Shown piece by piece: positions 51,401 through 63,756 of a DNA stretch of 64,000 nucleotides. The position numbers and the translations under genes were made by a program. Origin of the DNA: Turbatrix aceti (taxonomy: Eukaryota; Nematoda; Chromadorea; Rhabditida; Panagrolaimidae); the NCBI GenBank assembly GCA_963969345.1, contig OZ017769.1, forward strand, positions 8,001,725-8,065,724, given 5' to 3'. Position 1 is the stretch's first letter; every line of letters starts with the position of its first letter. The notes beneath the pieces were generated by a model that worked only from the letters and a program-made list of their open reading frames with translations, did not search any database and was not told where the DNA came from.

Positions 51401-54400
51401 ACAACCCGGTAAAAAAACTCACATAGGTCAGGTCTCGGGTGAACTTCTTGATCGGTCTTCTCTGTGGTCCGAGAAAGAACTGCGAGGTCGCTTCGACGGT
51501 GTTTGGCGCGAAGGAGATGGGCTGCTGAACCATCGGTATCTGTGGTGGCTGGTGCATCGGCTGAAAGGGCATCGCCGGCCCCGCGACGCCGGCTACCGGT
51601 CTCTGCATGCGTCCCTGCATCGGTCCAGGACCCCCCATGGGGCCCTGCTGCTGAGGGCCCCCCGGCATAGCTTTGCCCTGGGGCGAAGGTTGTTGTCCAC
51701 CCGGGCCCGACGCCTGGATGAACCCCGATCCCCCGGCTCTCCGATTCGCTGCTGCCGCCGCCGCTGCCATGGCCGCGCGATGATGGTGTACCTGCTGTGC
51801 GTTCGTCGCTGCTGCTGCTGCCCAGTACTCCTGGCCCGGATGTGGATGTGGTTGTTGCTGTTGTTGGGGCTGTCCCCCCGGCTGCTGCTGTTGCGCCGGG
51901 GTCTGCGTAGAGCCCCCCGAAACCGATGGTGGTCCTCCGCCCCCCGGTTGGGGGTATCCTCCGGGGCCGGGGCCGGGAGCGCCCGGTTGATGGTGCGCAG
52001 ATGGTGGTGGTCCGGGTGGTCGCATCCACGGTTGACCCGGTGGGCCTGGGTACATGTGGGGCTGGGGCTGCTGTTGCGGAGGATACATAGACGGATGACC
52101 GGGGCCGCCGTCGGGGCCAGAGGGGTAGCCGTTGGGTGGAGGGTAGCCGCCCGGCATGCCTGGCATACGCTGTGGGTGGTACATGCCGCCTGGACCTCCT
52201 GGGTAGTAATTCATGGGTCCGCCCATCATTCTAAAAAAATCCCAATGTACAAATTTCACAAACGACCAAAAAACAACAACTTACGGTTGTTGCATTTGAT
52301 GTTGCTGTTGTTGTTGCTGTTGTTGTTGTTGCTGCTGTTGCCTTTGTTGCTCCTGCTGCTGTCGTTGCTGTTCCTGCTGTCGTTGTTGCTCCTGTTGTTG
52401 CAATTGCTGCTGAATCTGTTGCTGATGCTGCTGTTGCGCGTGTTGCATCTGCTCGACATTGGACTGCACAGACCCGGGCGGCGGCACAGATCCCGGTGGT
52501 TGTGCCATCGACGACATCGGTCTCGAAGGATCCGCGATAGCGCCCGGAGGCCCATGATGCAATGCCGGTCCCGTCGAGGGCGCTCTCGATCCCGTAGACT
52601 GTGGAGGCTGGGGCGTATTCAATCGTTCTGCAGACGCCGGAGGCGGTACCGAACCCGGTGGCGGCGCTACAGACGGCGGAGGCTGCGGCGTATGCGCTGA
52701 TGGAGCTCTTTGCTGGAATAGTTGTTGTTGCTGTTGCTGTCTTTGGTGTTCTTCGTAGGCATGTTGCTGTTGCTGTGGGTCAGGTTGCATCGGTGGTCTC
52801 ATGGAAAATCTCTGATACGGACCCCCCGGAAAGCCAGGTGGTGGTCCCCAGCCGGCAGGTGGACCTCCTGGGGGTGGCATGCCGTAGCCAGGAGGATATC
52901 CCGGAGCCCCTGGATACGGTGGCTGGGCGACGGGCTGTCCATTAGCATCGACGACGGGATACGATGGACCAGGGAGTCCTCCTAAAAATAATATTTTTGG
53001 TCATGAAGAGGAAACATGTACGTATGTATACAGTTTTGTGCCGTCGCTGCTCCCCATTACCCCCTGCCTCATCATTGCTGCCATTTGGCCAAAAAAGGGT
53101 CGTTTTTTGTGTTCCGCGCCGATTCATTCTCATCCCCCTCCTCGCATTATTAGACGCGCCCGTCTGTCGTCTGTCAGCCGACAGCTTTCGGGCGGCAGCG
53201 GCGGTGGCGGCTGAGAAAAGACAGAGGGAAGCCCTTGGCATCCATCCCGCGCGCGTTCCGACGTCCTACGCCCTTCGTTGTCGTGACAACCCCTGACGGC
53301 ACTTGCCCTGCAAAAGCCACCACCAAGCTTTTTCAGTCGCTTCGAGAGACAAAGTCTACCGCTGTTGCTGCCGTGTTCGTTCAAGAACGGAAGCTTTTTG
53401 AGGAGCGGAAACGCCAAATTGGCAGGCAGGCGTGTGCACGCGTCCGCGCGCGCATTGCAACGCAGCCGGATGGTTGGCTCCGCTGCCTGCCTAGTCAGCT
53501 AGCTAGCTGTTGCCTTCAAGAGGCGGGCTCGTAAGCAGCACTTGCGGAGCAAGTGGTCGTCTTCATTAGCGGCCAGCGCGCAAAGAATGCCTTAACAACA
53601 ACCCAACCTATGCCGCGTGCCACGCGCATTGAAGAAACAACCTCTCGAGAGAGAGGGATGATCGCCTGAGCCAGCACCCGCCCCTTATCAGTCAGTAAGC
53701 CTCGCGCAAGCCGTCTGCCTCACCGTAGCCTCCTCCACCGTAAATGTAACTGCCAGGCTGTTGGTCGTGCTGTTGACGCTGTTGCTGGGCTTGTCGGCTC
53801 AACGCAAACGGTGGATAACCGGGTTGCTGCTGTGGTTGCTGTTGGGGCTGTGGTTGAGGGTAGGGATACGGAAGAGGCCTTCCAGACCCCCCGGGTCCCG
53901 GCCCCTGCCCCGGCCAGACAGCAGCAGCCGCGGCAGTGGAGGGATCAACGGTATGCCGATAATAGGGAGGATAATTTTGATACGATGAAGACGTCGGATA
54001 CTGTCCGTAGGAAGGTGATGGTTGGGTTTGAAAGCGTTGCTGGTACTGATATGCCTGGTAGGCCTGATGATAGGTAGACGGAAGCGGCTGCTGCTGCGGC
54101 GGCGGAAGCTGCGGCTGCGGCGGTGCCGCTCGACGGTTCTCATTCATTGACGGGCAGTCGGCCGGATGTCAGTCATCTGATACACGTACTAACTCATCAC
54201 CCGGAATAGATCATCCATCATCTTCGCGCCTAACAACTCGCCTCGAACAACAACAAAAAAGGGCTTCATACAAAATAGAACGGCAGAAGACAAAGTCCCC
54301 CTTGGTCCCAAAACGAAAACAAAAGAGACCCTCTCAGGCCCGAACCTGCTCGGTACCCATCGACCCCCATCACAGCCGTAAATGGTGGCATCAAAGTATG

Positions 54401-57400
54401 AGGCACTTATTCAGCGCAGCTCTGGTGGTGGCAAAATGTGCCCCTTTCGCGCTCGCTCCGGTGGATAGGCTGTCGCCTGTGGCCGTCGGCGCGGCGTCGT
54501 TGTCAAGCGAGAAGAAGAGGGGGCGGAGTCGGGCTAGCTAGGCCTCTTGCCGGCGTCGCCTGTCGCAGGCGGATTGCCTGTCATTCTCGAGGGGAGACGG
54601 GAGGCTAGGAGGGGAGGAAAAAAAAAAGCAGAGCGTGCGTGCACACGCTCGTTGGAAAGCCCCTCAGGGTGCCTTGGTGCTGTGAGCTGCTCGACTGGTG
54701 GTCGTGGTCGTTCGTGGTGGTAGTCGTGGTGGTGGTGGTAGTCCTTCTGCCGTCACCATCACTCCTCCTGTGCCCGCGCTTGACACGCGCACGCGCGCGT
54801 GTATGTGTGCGTGGTAAAAGAACCCCAGGACTTGGAAAAAAAAAGGGTGAAAGAAAGACACGAGATGTTTTCTTTTCCATCCCCCATCTCTTCTCGACTC
54901 GACTCGACGGGCTGTGCTGCTGCCACAATCTGACTGACACAAACGAGAGCCATTCATTCCTCTCACTCACTTTTCGTTCGTCTTCTTCTCCTTTCCCTAT
55001 TTCTATTTCCTCTTTTCCCACAACAAATGGCCCAAAAAACGTCTAGCAAGCTGCCGAGCCGCAGACAAAGAAGTCGGTTGTCCCGGGAGCAAACATGTGC
55101 CTTCCCGCGGATGCCAGGATCAACCCGGGTCGGTTTCAAGGGAGGAATTTGTCTTCGCAGGAGCGCTCCGGCGAGATAGTAAAACAGCCGACTAAGCAGG
55201 AGCGGCAATTATCACTTGGAATGCCGTCAGACTCGGCGCTTTCGTTTTCGCTGTTTTGCCATTGGATGCAGATTCAGTCCCCAGACAATACCTGGTCTTT
55301 TACACACCTCGGCACGCGTACCGTACCCTACCTGGCGATGGGAATGCATGAGCGTTGTGTACCTTGCGTACCCTTCACACGGCATGTTTGCCACACCAAG
55401 TCAAGTCAACTTCTGACAGCCGCCCGCGTGGATGGATGTGGTTGGTGTCTGTTCTGTCTTCGAGCTAATTAGTGGAGACAGAAATCCCTCCACTGCACTG
55501 CACTGCGCAACCCCAACCATGGCACAGCCAACCAACAACGACCGACCCTTATCACAGCCCGCCCGCCCGCGTCATGGCAACGCCGGCCAGCCAGGCATCA
55601 TCTGTGGCCATCTGCGTGTCCCGCAGCTACAAATGCATCTTTCTTTCTATCTTTGTTTGTTTGTATGCGCGAGGCAAAGGGCAGCAATAGCAATGGCACC
55701 ATTTTGTGGCAAAAACTCTCCTCCAGTTATCGAGGTAAATAAATAAATGCACACGACCCCTAACTAACATAAGAAGAAAGTTGGATGGATAACAGTAAAA
55801 AGAATAAACTCAGTCAACTCACCGTGTCCCATTGGTGGACCACCAAAGCCGCCAGCTCCAGGTGGTGGCTGAGGCGGTGGGCCTCCGGCTGAGCCAATCG
55901 GTCCTGGAAGACCTCCGGTTTGGGGAGTTCCTGTCCGGGCAGCGGCAGCGGCTGCGGCTGCGGCTGCCGCTCCCCCGGGCCCAGCTGCTCCTGCGGCGGC
56001 GGCGGCAGCGGCTGCCGCGGGGTCACGTTCCTTCTTCTTCTTTTTCTGCTTCTCAGCAAAGGCCAGGAGCTCGTCCATATTTCGTCCGGTTTCCATGCAC
56101 TCGATTGGCAGGAGGTGCTTCTGATAGTGGCGTCGAAGCTGATACCCAGCAGCTGACGACTCACTCAGATTCGCATTTGCTTCGTTGCATAGGTTTTTCC
56201 AAAATTTGTCTTTTGTTACCTGAAAAACATGTTTTTCAGTGATTTCAATGGGGTTTCACAATTAACAAACCTGTTCAAAGCCTCCGCGTGACATGACGGC
56301 CCGGTAGAGTCGAAAGAGGTCAATCGGGGTCTTGGACACCTGTGGAGGACCCGTCAGCGGTTCACCCGCCTGCTCCGCCAGCGATAATACCCGTTCGAAG
56401 AAGTTGCGTCTCTCGATGACAAATTCCATCGGCATGCTGTACGACGTCGCTGTCAGCTTGTTGAGCGCGTCCTCGCGTGAACTCGCTGACATCGGTGCTG
56501 CTGATTTTGGAGCGTGTGATCCGCCTCCGCCGCCTCCGGTACTGGTATTGGCGCCTGAGCCTGATGGCACCGATCCGCTGGGAACCATGGATGGCCGGGA
56601 CGAGCCGGGAGTGCCGACCGATGCAGGTGTCGCAGGTGCTGTTGTTCGCTGAAAAGTTTTTCAAAAAATGTGAAAATGTGGGAATTCTCAAAAAAAATTG
56701 AAAAAAATTTTCCCGATCCCAAAAAAATTCCAATATGTTAGTTGTTTTTCCTAAAAAATTTAAAAATTCTCACAAATAAAATTTTTCCTGATCCCGAAAA
56801 AAATCCACAAAAGTATAAAAAAATATTTTAAAAAATTCCAAGTTCAAAAATATTTTTTTTAAACGTTTTAAGATCCTTTAAAAAATCAAAAAAGCCCCAA
56901 AACTAAGTACTCACCGTCCTAGAATCCTCCATAGAATCATCATGACCCCCCGTGCTCGCCGTGGGACTCTGCATAGTCTGTGGCATCATGGGCTGCTGCG
57001 GCGGTGGCATCGGCGGCTGCTGCTGTGGTCCTCCCTGCGGCGGTCCTCCTGGATATCCCTGAGGTGGCATTGGTTGCATCGGCATCCTCCAATCACCCAT
57101 CATCGGCTGATGGTGGTAGCCGGGATACCCGGGGGGAGGTGGATGATGGTATGGCTGGAAGGGCGGCTGCGATGCCATCGGAAACCTCGGTGGTCCCTGT
57201 TGCTGCTGCTGCGGTGGCTGCTGTTGCTGCTGCTGTGGTTGTTGTTGCGGCGGTGGCATCTGTTGCTGCCAGTAGCCCTGGTGTGGTGGGGGGTACATCG
57301 GCATCGGCGGGGGCTGACCGTACTCCGGGCCCATCACCTGTTGTTGCTGCTGCTGCTGTTGCTGTTGCTCGGGGGTCGGCCATGGTCGTTGGATCATCGG

Positions 57401-60400
57401 TTTTCCTCCCGGGTAGGGGTACTGTGGCATGCCATACTGTCCTTGGTGCTAAAAATTACAAAATTCCATATTTTGCCTTTGATTTTATGTTTTTGTCCAA
57501 TTTTTCAATTGAAATGCAGTTTTCACGTTCAGAGTGTAACAACGCACCCAAAAGTGCATAGTATACGGTACCTTTTTCCAGGTACGGTCCAAACCCCTAG
57601 CGACTCGCCCTACACCCTGCGGCAATTAAATGGGCTCGGCACGTGCCAAAGTGCATCACGCTCCCCTCGGACCGACCCAGAGAGCCGTCGTCGTCGTTGT
57701 TGTCTCGATTCACCTGCCTTACCTGCCGCCGAGCCCAGTCAGGGGGGGACAGGTTGTTCAATTCTTCCTAAGTCAACAATCTGTCTTATTAGCGCTTTGT
57801 ATCCCCGCCGCCGCCGCCACCCGCATCGTTTGTCATCATCATCATCCAGCATTTCTCACACATTCCACGACGACAAACAGACATACTACGAAAAAAAACA
57901 ACACGCAGAGCGAGATGAGAGTGTTATTGTTTCCTTCTTCCGCGTTCGTTCTTTGACCTCTTGTCGGCGAGCAGCGGCGAGTGGCGGCGAGATGGCGTCA
58001 TCGGGAGACAAGCAAACACGTGCGACAGGCCATAAATAGCGGATACTCGTCTCGTTTCGTCGCAACTGTTTGTCTGTCTGTTTGTAGTTTCATCTCCCCT
58101 CTCTTCCCCTCTTCGGCTGTCAGAAGCAATCAGGGAGCCCCCCCCCTCTCCCCGCTCCCGAGACAATGCCGCCCGCGTTTCCCACGACCACCTACCTACC
58201 AATTAGTCCAGGCCGGCCTCCAGGCCCACCTCTGCCGCCAGCACGCTACCGTTCGTGTTTTTCGCTGTTCGCTGCTCTATGGCTTACTAATCCGCTAATT
58301 GCCGTCGACGCCGGCCGCGGCCGACACCCCCATCAGGCGAACCTTCCTCCGCTCCGTCATCGTCATCCTTCCGCGGCCAGAGAGCGCCATTCTCATGTTT
58401 TTGAAGGCCCGCGAGCCGTTAAATTGATTTTATATTTTTGCCAACGACTTTCCAATTTTTTTGTCTCTCTCCGGATCACTCAATTTGTATAATAATTCAG
58501 ATTCGACGTGTACCGTGCCCGAGTTGGCCCCCGCCCTTCCCTTTCTTCGGCGCAGTCTTCCTCGCACAACGCAACGCGCTGCAGTTGCTCTTGCTGTTGC
58601 TCGTGTTCGTTCGCTCGTTCAGCGTCATGCACGATTCGCGTCTTTGCCCGTAACAAAAAAACACGTCAGTCCGTCAACCGAGCAATCCGTGACACACGTC
58701 TACCGCTGCCACGCAGGCTGGATGAATGTTTACGACAGAGAGGCGAGCAAGGCAAGGCAGTGCACTACACTCGTGGCGGTGACACTGCGACAGCCACATC
58801 AGCAGCAACGACGGCTGCAACGTCCGTCGTACGTACGTAAGCGACCATCTCTCTCTTTGCTGCTGGCAGCCTGCGTCTGTGTGTGTATGCGTACGCGGCG
58901 CAACAAAATCGATGAACACGAGCCCGAGAAGCTTACCAATGCCCCTCCGCCAACAACCAACCAACAGCCCAGCCGGCTGGCTGGCTGTGTCGAGTCGACT
59001 ACCCCTCGGAAGAGAACACGCGCGCGCGCCTGCCTGCCTTCCTTCAGGCGGGCAGGCCAACAACAGCGCTGCAGCGCCTCTCTTCCTGCCAGCCTGTCAA
59101 TCACTCACGCGCTCGCTCGCTCGAACTATGCTCCGATGTCTGCCTGTTTTTTTTTTTGACGAAGCAGGCAGCAACGGCCGCTATCTAACAACAACACGAA
59201 GAAGAACAAGTAGAAGGAAGATGAAACGAAACGAAACGTTTTTTGTGCACATCTTGTCGCAGAGACGCACAATCCACACCCTACACTGCTCCGTCCGTCG
59301 CCTCCGACGTGGACGCAAAAAAATGCACAACGACGCAGAAACAGGATGATATGACACTGGAGACCGGCCACTACCGCACACGAGTGATGATAACAATCAC
59401 AAGGCGAAATACTTGTAAATGATCGAACAAGGTTACCGGGTAGCCGCGAAAATACTATTGTTTTAAAACACCTTTAAAAATCAAACAAACAAAACCACCA
59501 GCGCCGTTTGTTCGAGAAGCACTAAAAATAGCCAGCGGGTAGAAAACGACGTAAAAGACGCAAACAACTTTCTAAGAGCCGCCAGGAACCCCTTTCCTGA
59601 CCAAACCACAACACAAGATAGAAGAACGTCTAAGCCCGTTGGCCTCCCCCCTTCTCCATTTCGTCGTCATAGTCATTGCAGTCGTCGTCTTCGTCGGTGG
59701 TGGTGATGGTCAAAGACCACGCCGCCGCCGCCGCCACCGACTGCTGCTGTTGCAGCTCGGGGGAGGGGAGGTGGTAGGGATTCCCCCGTCGTCATTCCCG
59801 ATGGGAAACAACAACAAAACGGCGTCACCGGTTGGTTGTTTGTTGTCCTTTTGGAGAGCAAACTAGGGGCGAGGGAAAGCAACCGGTGGTCTCAGTTGTG
59901 TCCTGAGTCTTGGTCCTTGTCTTTCTTCCTGTCGAGTGACTCAAGCAAGCCCAGGAGAGAGGTCCCCCGAAGGGAAAGCGCTGTATGGGGACCTCGTCTA
60001 GTCTATTCTCGTCCCGTCCCGTCTCGTCTCGGCAAGAGGATCCCATCCCATCCCCACTCTACTCTACGCGGCGTTCTTTGCTCTCTTCCCCCCCCCATCC
60101 CTGACGAACCGGAAGGAGACAACGACCAGGGGGAATCCCCGTGCTCGTGGTCGTAGTCGTGCTTCCCCCTCCGTCTGGCCGCCGCCGCCGCCACAACTAC
60201 CAGTCAGTCTGTCAATCCGTTTGTCGCCGCGTCATCTCTTGGACCGCTGCCCAACGACGACGACGACGACGCCGGCCGCCTGTCTCCCCCTCCCCCCCCC
60301 CCCTCCTCCCACTTGTGTACTAGTAATCATCGATTAGTGATGTCATGACACCTCTCCCCTCCTTCCGCCTGCCACACCACACATATGACCGTTAAACGAG

Positions 60401-61502
60401 CGAACGAGACCAATCAATCCCCCCCTACACACTCCCTAATGGGTATGCCCCTGCCCTTGCCAATGCCCCCTACAGACAGCATCTTCGTCGTCATAGTCGT
60501 AGTTTTGTCGTCACTCATTCCTCCCCCCCTCCGGCTGGCCGGGCGACAAACAGACGGTCCTACAAATCCCCCCCTCCATGACTAGCCCTCCTCAAGTCGA
60601 TGGTCTCACGTGGCAGGTGTCGCGCCTCTCTCCTCTCCCCCCCTCCCGTCATTCGTACTCCTTAGAACGCCGGCTTCGATGTCTTGCTTCCCCCTTCGTC
60701 TTCCTATACATACATATATTTCGAACTGCTACCCTACGTGTACTCATGCCTGTGCCCCCATCAAAAAACAAGTTTACTCTGTCCTTTGAACCTGTCATCG
60801 CTCAGGTGACGAGACTGTCTTGCGCACCGTTACCACTACCCTTGTTACCAAATATCTATTCTATCTGGCCACGCAAGTCTAAAAAAACCCCTTCCAGTCA
60901 TCGACCGAAACCCTTTGGAGAACAAAACTCTAACCAAAAAAATTTACAGCAATAAAGAAACTCCGTGGTGAACAAAGAACAATGCTGGATGGTCAAGTGA
61001 GGAGATAACCAACTTTCAAGACTTAAAATATGAAAGAACGAAGAACGCCGGCTTTCAAGAAGCAAAAACGACGTGTAAGGCTCAAAAATGGATCAAAACT
61101 ATCAAAAACGGTCTTTTCGTGTCGAAACCAGGCAAAGACAGCATATTCGTTTCAAAACCCATCAAATACGGGTCAATTCACGTCAAAACCAAGCAAAAGC
61201 AGCATATTCGCGTCAAAACCCAGAAAAAGCAACATTTTCGCTTCAAAACCCGACAAAAGCATCCTATTCGCGTTAAAACCAGCGAAATCAGTCAATTCGT
61301 CCCAAAACCCAAGAAAACTGGCATAAAACACTAAAGTCCAAGAAAAGTGACTCACAGGCGACGGTAGATGGCCTCCGACAGAAGGCGGTTGCTGGACGTT
61401 GAGCATGCCAGATGTAGACGGTTGCTGCTGCATCGGCGGTGGCATAGCCTGTGAAGCGGCGGCAGGATCGCCACCACCGCCTCCAACATTCGGCATGGAC
61501 AT
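48458..61502 (-). CDS. ARID1: ARID1/Osa (BAF250) SWI/SNF chromatin remodelling subunit, long form
   Basis: Twelve exons on the minus strand: 61502-61356, 57448-56915, 56648-56271, 56219-55823, 52981-52285, 52230-51423, 51271-50594, 50538-50047, 49991-49720, 49617-49485, 49423-49247, 49192-48458 (1815 aa; phases close). This is the large targeting subunit of the BAF remodelling complex. The N-terminal half is Gln/Pro/Gly-rich, with a run of ten Gln in exon 2. The ARID DNA-binding domain lies near residues 305-400 across exons 3-4 (NFFERVLSLAEQAG, PIDLFRLYRAVMSRGGFEQ, KFWKNLCNEANANLS, YQLRRHYQKHLLPIEC). The BAF250_C armadillo-like region spans about residues 965-1630, with FFLGPQRRPIKKF, MNTLTVMLYDDTT, WSNVIRGFAFIPNQEHILV and LVPWGAISPRDF. 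The acidic C-terminal tail carries a candidate nuclear signal, PPPKKIKLE. Intron 1 is 3.9 kb. A second promoter may start at exon 53724-54147. Confidence 0.93.
52285..52420 (-). repeat. CAG/CAA polyglutamine tract in ARID1 exon 5
   Basis: Imperfect CAG/CAA repeats encode an almost continuous Gln stretch with Arg and Glu interruptions, ending in a pure run of more than ten Gln before HQMQQP. Mixed CAA and CAG codons make it less expansion-prone than pure CAG. Confidence 0.85.
53724..54147 (-). CDS. ARID1: Alternative first coding exon of ARID1 (ARID-less isoform)
   Basis: This exon starts with ATG at 54147 and encodes 141 Pro/Gln/Tyr-rich residues. It ends at a good donor (GGCTACG/GTGAGG) in phase 1, exactly the phase required by exon 52981-52285, which the ARID-containing exon 4 also joins in phase 1 (CACG/GTGAGT). 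Upstream, an in-frame TGA lies 24-26 bases before the ATG, so it cannot be an in-frame internal exon using the nearest acceptor. The spliced product would be 1471 aa, keeping the BAF250_C region but replacing exons 1-4 and so losing the ARID. The composition (YQAYQYQQRF, PSYGQYPTSSSY) suits an Osa-like N-terminal region. Transcript evidence is absent, and an alternative reading is a mutually exclusive 5' exon from the same promoter. Confidence 0.68.
54148..55822. promoter_or_regulatory. ARID1 intron 4 / candidate internal promoter
   Basis: About 1.7 kb between the ARID-encoding exon 4 and the alternative first exon. It contains C/T-rich and GTG-repeat stretches (GTGGTGGTGGTAG near 54725) and a CpG-containing ACGCGCGCGTGT near 54790. 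If the short form exists, its promoter should be in the part nearest 54147. No coding exon was found here. Confidence 0.4.
57449..61355. other. ARID1 intron 1 (3.9 kb)
   Basis: No exon or nested gene could be supported on either strand, although many open frames exist because of C-rich low-complexity sequence. It includes C-rich stretches, a GACGACGAC run near 60257, CCGCC runs near 57805 and 60180, and a 30-bp minisatellite near its 5' end. Its length and base composition suggest regulatory content. Confidence 0.5.
61094..61324. repeat. 30-bp minisatellite, about seven units
   Basis: Diverged units of about 30 bp share the core TTCGCGTCAAAACC followed by CAAAAGCA-type sequence. Because the period is a multiple of three it gives open, periodic but meaningless reading frames on both strands. 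It lies just downstream of ARID1 exon 1 in intron 1. Confidence 0.85.
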
Positions 61503-62992
61503 TGCGCTGTTTTGTAGGAAATATTCTACTGTTACTCTCTGCTTACTATCTTTTCTCTCTCTTTCTCTTTTTTTTTGTGTAGTTTACGTGTGTGAGTGAA
61601 ATTCGCGGCTCACTTCCGAATGCTGCGTCGTCTGGTGGATTCTCTGACAGACGATTCGCATTCAGTAGACTTCAATTGCCATTCCCTGAAGTATGGGCAT
61701 AAGTGATGATTGTATTCGCTTTTGGGGTAAAAGCGCACGCAAGCTGATCATCATCCGGTGAGGATCCGCGGCCACGTGCCTGCCTGGGCTGGCTTGGCTA
61801 ATCGATCGGGGTGTATGGAGGTGGACAGGATAGGGACAGGCACTCAACCTGAAGAGCGTTGAGCGCCCGACCGGTGTTGATCGATAAGAGTCAAAGAAGG
61901 CAGATAGTCATTCATCACTGGTCATCAGGACAGGGTTCAAGGAGTTTATGCCTTCCTCAGAAAAAAACACGGTGGGTGGGTTTGTGTCTCGAAGTGACCG
62001 CCTGAGATGAGATGACACTCAATCAGTCAGTCACCAAGGAGGGAAGGCAAGGAAGGCAGCGTTCGCTCGTCTGAGAAGAAAGGACACGCGACTCAGACTC
62101 GGACTCGTCCAACGACGTCGATGTACATCGTCGTCGTAGGCGCGCGCGTCGGGGTTTTTCTCGGGGCAAAGAAAGGCAGCGGACGCGGCAGTAGTCAGAG
62201 AAATTCATCGTCCTTCGCCTCAGATGATGAAGACGAGTCACACAAAAAAGAGAAGAGACACAGCGAGATGGAACGAAACGCCAAACAACGCGCGCAGAAC
62301 CCTCTCGTGACGATGGCATCCCATCCTCGAGAGGAGTCGGCGACTCTCCTCTCCTTTTCCAAACAACATCGTTTTCTTCATATTTTTCCTTCTCCTTTTT
62401 TTCCTAAGGGGAAGAGATGAAGGGGTCGGAGAGCGGAGAGAGAAAGCCTCCTCATCGAGCGACGTCGTCGTCGCCGCCGCCGCCGCTGCTGCCGAGCAAA
62501 CGTTCTCGTTCTCCTTTCTTCTTCTTCCCCTTTTTCGCGGCAAAAAAAAGAGAAAAACGGACCCGCAATAGGGAGAGCCTCGACGAGTGCTGGCGCTGCT
62601 GCTGCTGCTGCGCTGCGCTCGCTCGCCCGCTCTCCTCTCTCCCTTCTCTTCTTCCCCCCCCCCTCCTGGCTGGACTGACTGGACGACATCGACGATGGCA
62701 AGCAGCGAGGCAACCAACGCAACGTAGAGGCAGTTGTACGAGCGAAAGACTGCTGCGCGCATTCAATTCTCCGCTGAACTTGCGTTGGCTTTGCCTGTCT
62801 ACCGCACTCCGGGTCGGACGCTTTCTCTAGCCAAGGCCATTGCGGCGCCGATCGCGCGTCGTCGCACGTGTGCGTCTGTGTGTACTCCGGGTTACCCCGT
62901 GCGTACGACCATGCGTCGTTCGTGCCGGGAGCCGCACACCGTATCTCCCAACACGCTCGGTTTACTCGTCGCAGCATCCATTGCTCAAAAAC
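61503..62992. other. Upstream region of ARID1, no gene seen
   Basis: The first few hundred bases above 61502 should contain the promoter and 5' UTR of the long ARID1 form. A pyrimidine tract (CTTTTCTCTCTCTTTCTC) lies near 61550. The rest is G/C-rich with GTCGTCGTC and CTGCTGCTG microsatellites (near 62465 and 62600). Overlapping open frames in all phases reflect composition and are not supported as genes. Confidence 0.45.
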
Positions 62993-63756
62993 GAGGACGG
63001 TGCAAGTTGGAGTGAATTTTGACACAGACTCTCAGCGGCCGGCTAAGGGAGGGGAGACAGGGGGGTGCGTGCGCGCGCACAAGCGGGTGTGCGTATCGCA
63101 ATGTTATGGGGCGATATTGGACACAAAAAATTATAGAATGATCCACAGGGGGGACCCTGTAGATCTTCTTCCATCAAGGCAAAAATATGTGTGATCCATT
63201 TTAAAGTTGTGGCAACAATTTTTGAAACGTGACTAAAGCAGAAATAAAAAAAATTGGATAAACAATTCCATTGTTAATTACAAAAAACAGCGAAGGAACA
63301 TTCAAATCTTTCAAAGTTTTTTCTGTCATTATTTTCAAAGTTTTTTTTTTGTCATTATTTTTTTTGGCAGAAAAAAAAAAGGAACATTCAAAGTTTTTTT
63401 TCTGTCATTATTTTTATAAAAAATATGTAGTCACTTTTTCAATCTCGTTTTGCTATAACATTAGAGCAAAAAATAAGTGAATGTTTGATAATTATCTTAA
63501 AAAAATACTAAAAATTGAATTATGTTTTTTTTTGCACAATTTGGTAAAAAATGAATTTTTTTAATCTATTATGTATTTTTGAATCGGTTTTTGTGTAGAA
63601 TTCCACAGGGGGGACCCTGTGCTTATTTTATGCTTGCGTCGGTCGCAAGTCGGTCGCATGAGTGTCCGTCCGTTTTCCATGCGCTCCCCTCCCCTGGCCG
63701 GTCGCTGAGAGTCTGTGTCAAAATTCACTCCAACTTACCCACCCCCGCTCAAAAAC
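62983..63756. mobile_element. Mutator-like MITE with long inverted ends and 10-bp target duplication
   Basis: The element spans 62993-63746 (about 754 bp). Inverted terminal repeats run about 60 bases (62993-63055 and 63684-63746), with a central identical block that includes AAGTTGGAGTGAATTTTGAC followed by ACAGACTCTCAGCG. The exact 10-bp direct repeat GCTCAAAAAC flanks it at 62983-62992 and 63747-63756. Long inverted ends beginning with G and a 9-11 bp duplication are typical of Mutator-like transposons. The interior is A/T-rich, has no coding capacity, and contains two copies of the palindrome ACAGGGGGGACCCTGT (near 63145 and 63604). Confidence 0.75.

Noticed and set aside
51249..52700. 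483-residue plus-strand frame
   Set aside because: Shadow of the Gln/Pro/Gly-rich ARID1 exons on the opposite strand; Leu/Arg runs are complements of CAG and CCG repeats.
53692..53723. Continuation of the alternative ARID1 exon to the stop at 53692
   Set aside because: A strong donor at 53723/53724 in the right phase is the better explanation; the extra ten residues and stop would give an isolated low-complexity peptide.
56942..58039. 365-residue plus-strand frame
   Set aside because: Antisense shadow of ARID1 exon 2 followed by intron sequence; no domain.
61030..61334. Periodic plus-strand frames with a 10-residue repeat
   Set aside because: Produced by the 30-bp minisatellite; no start context, conserved domain or splice support.
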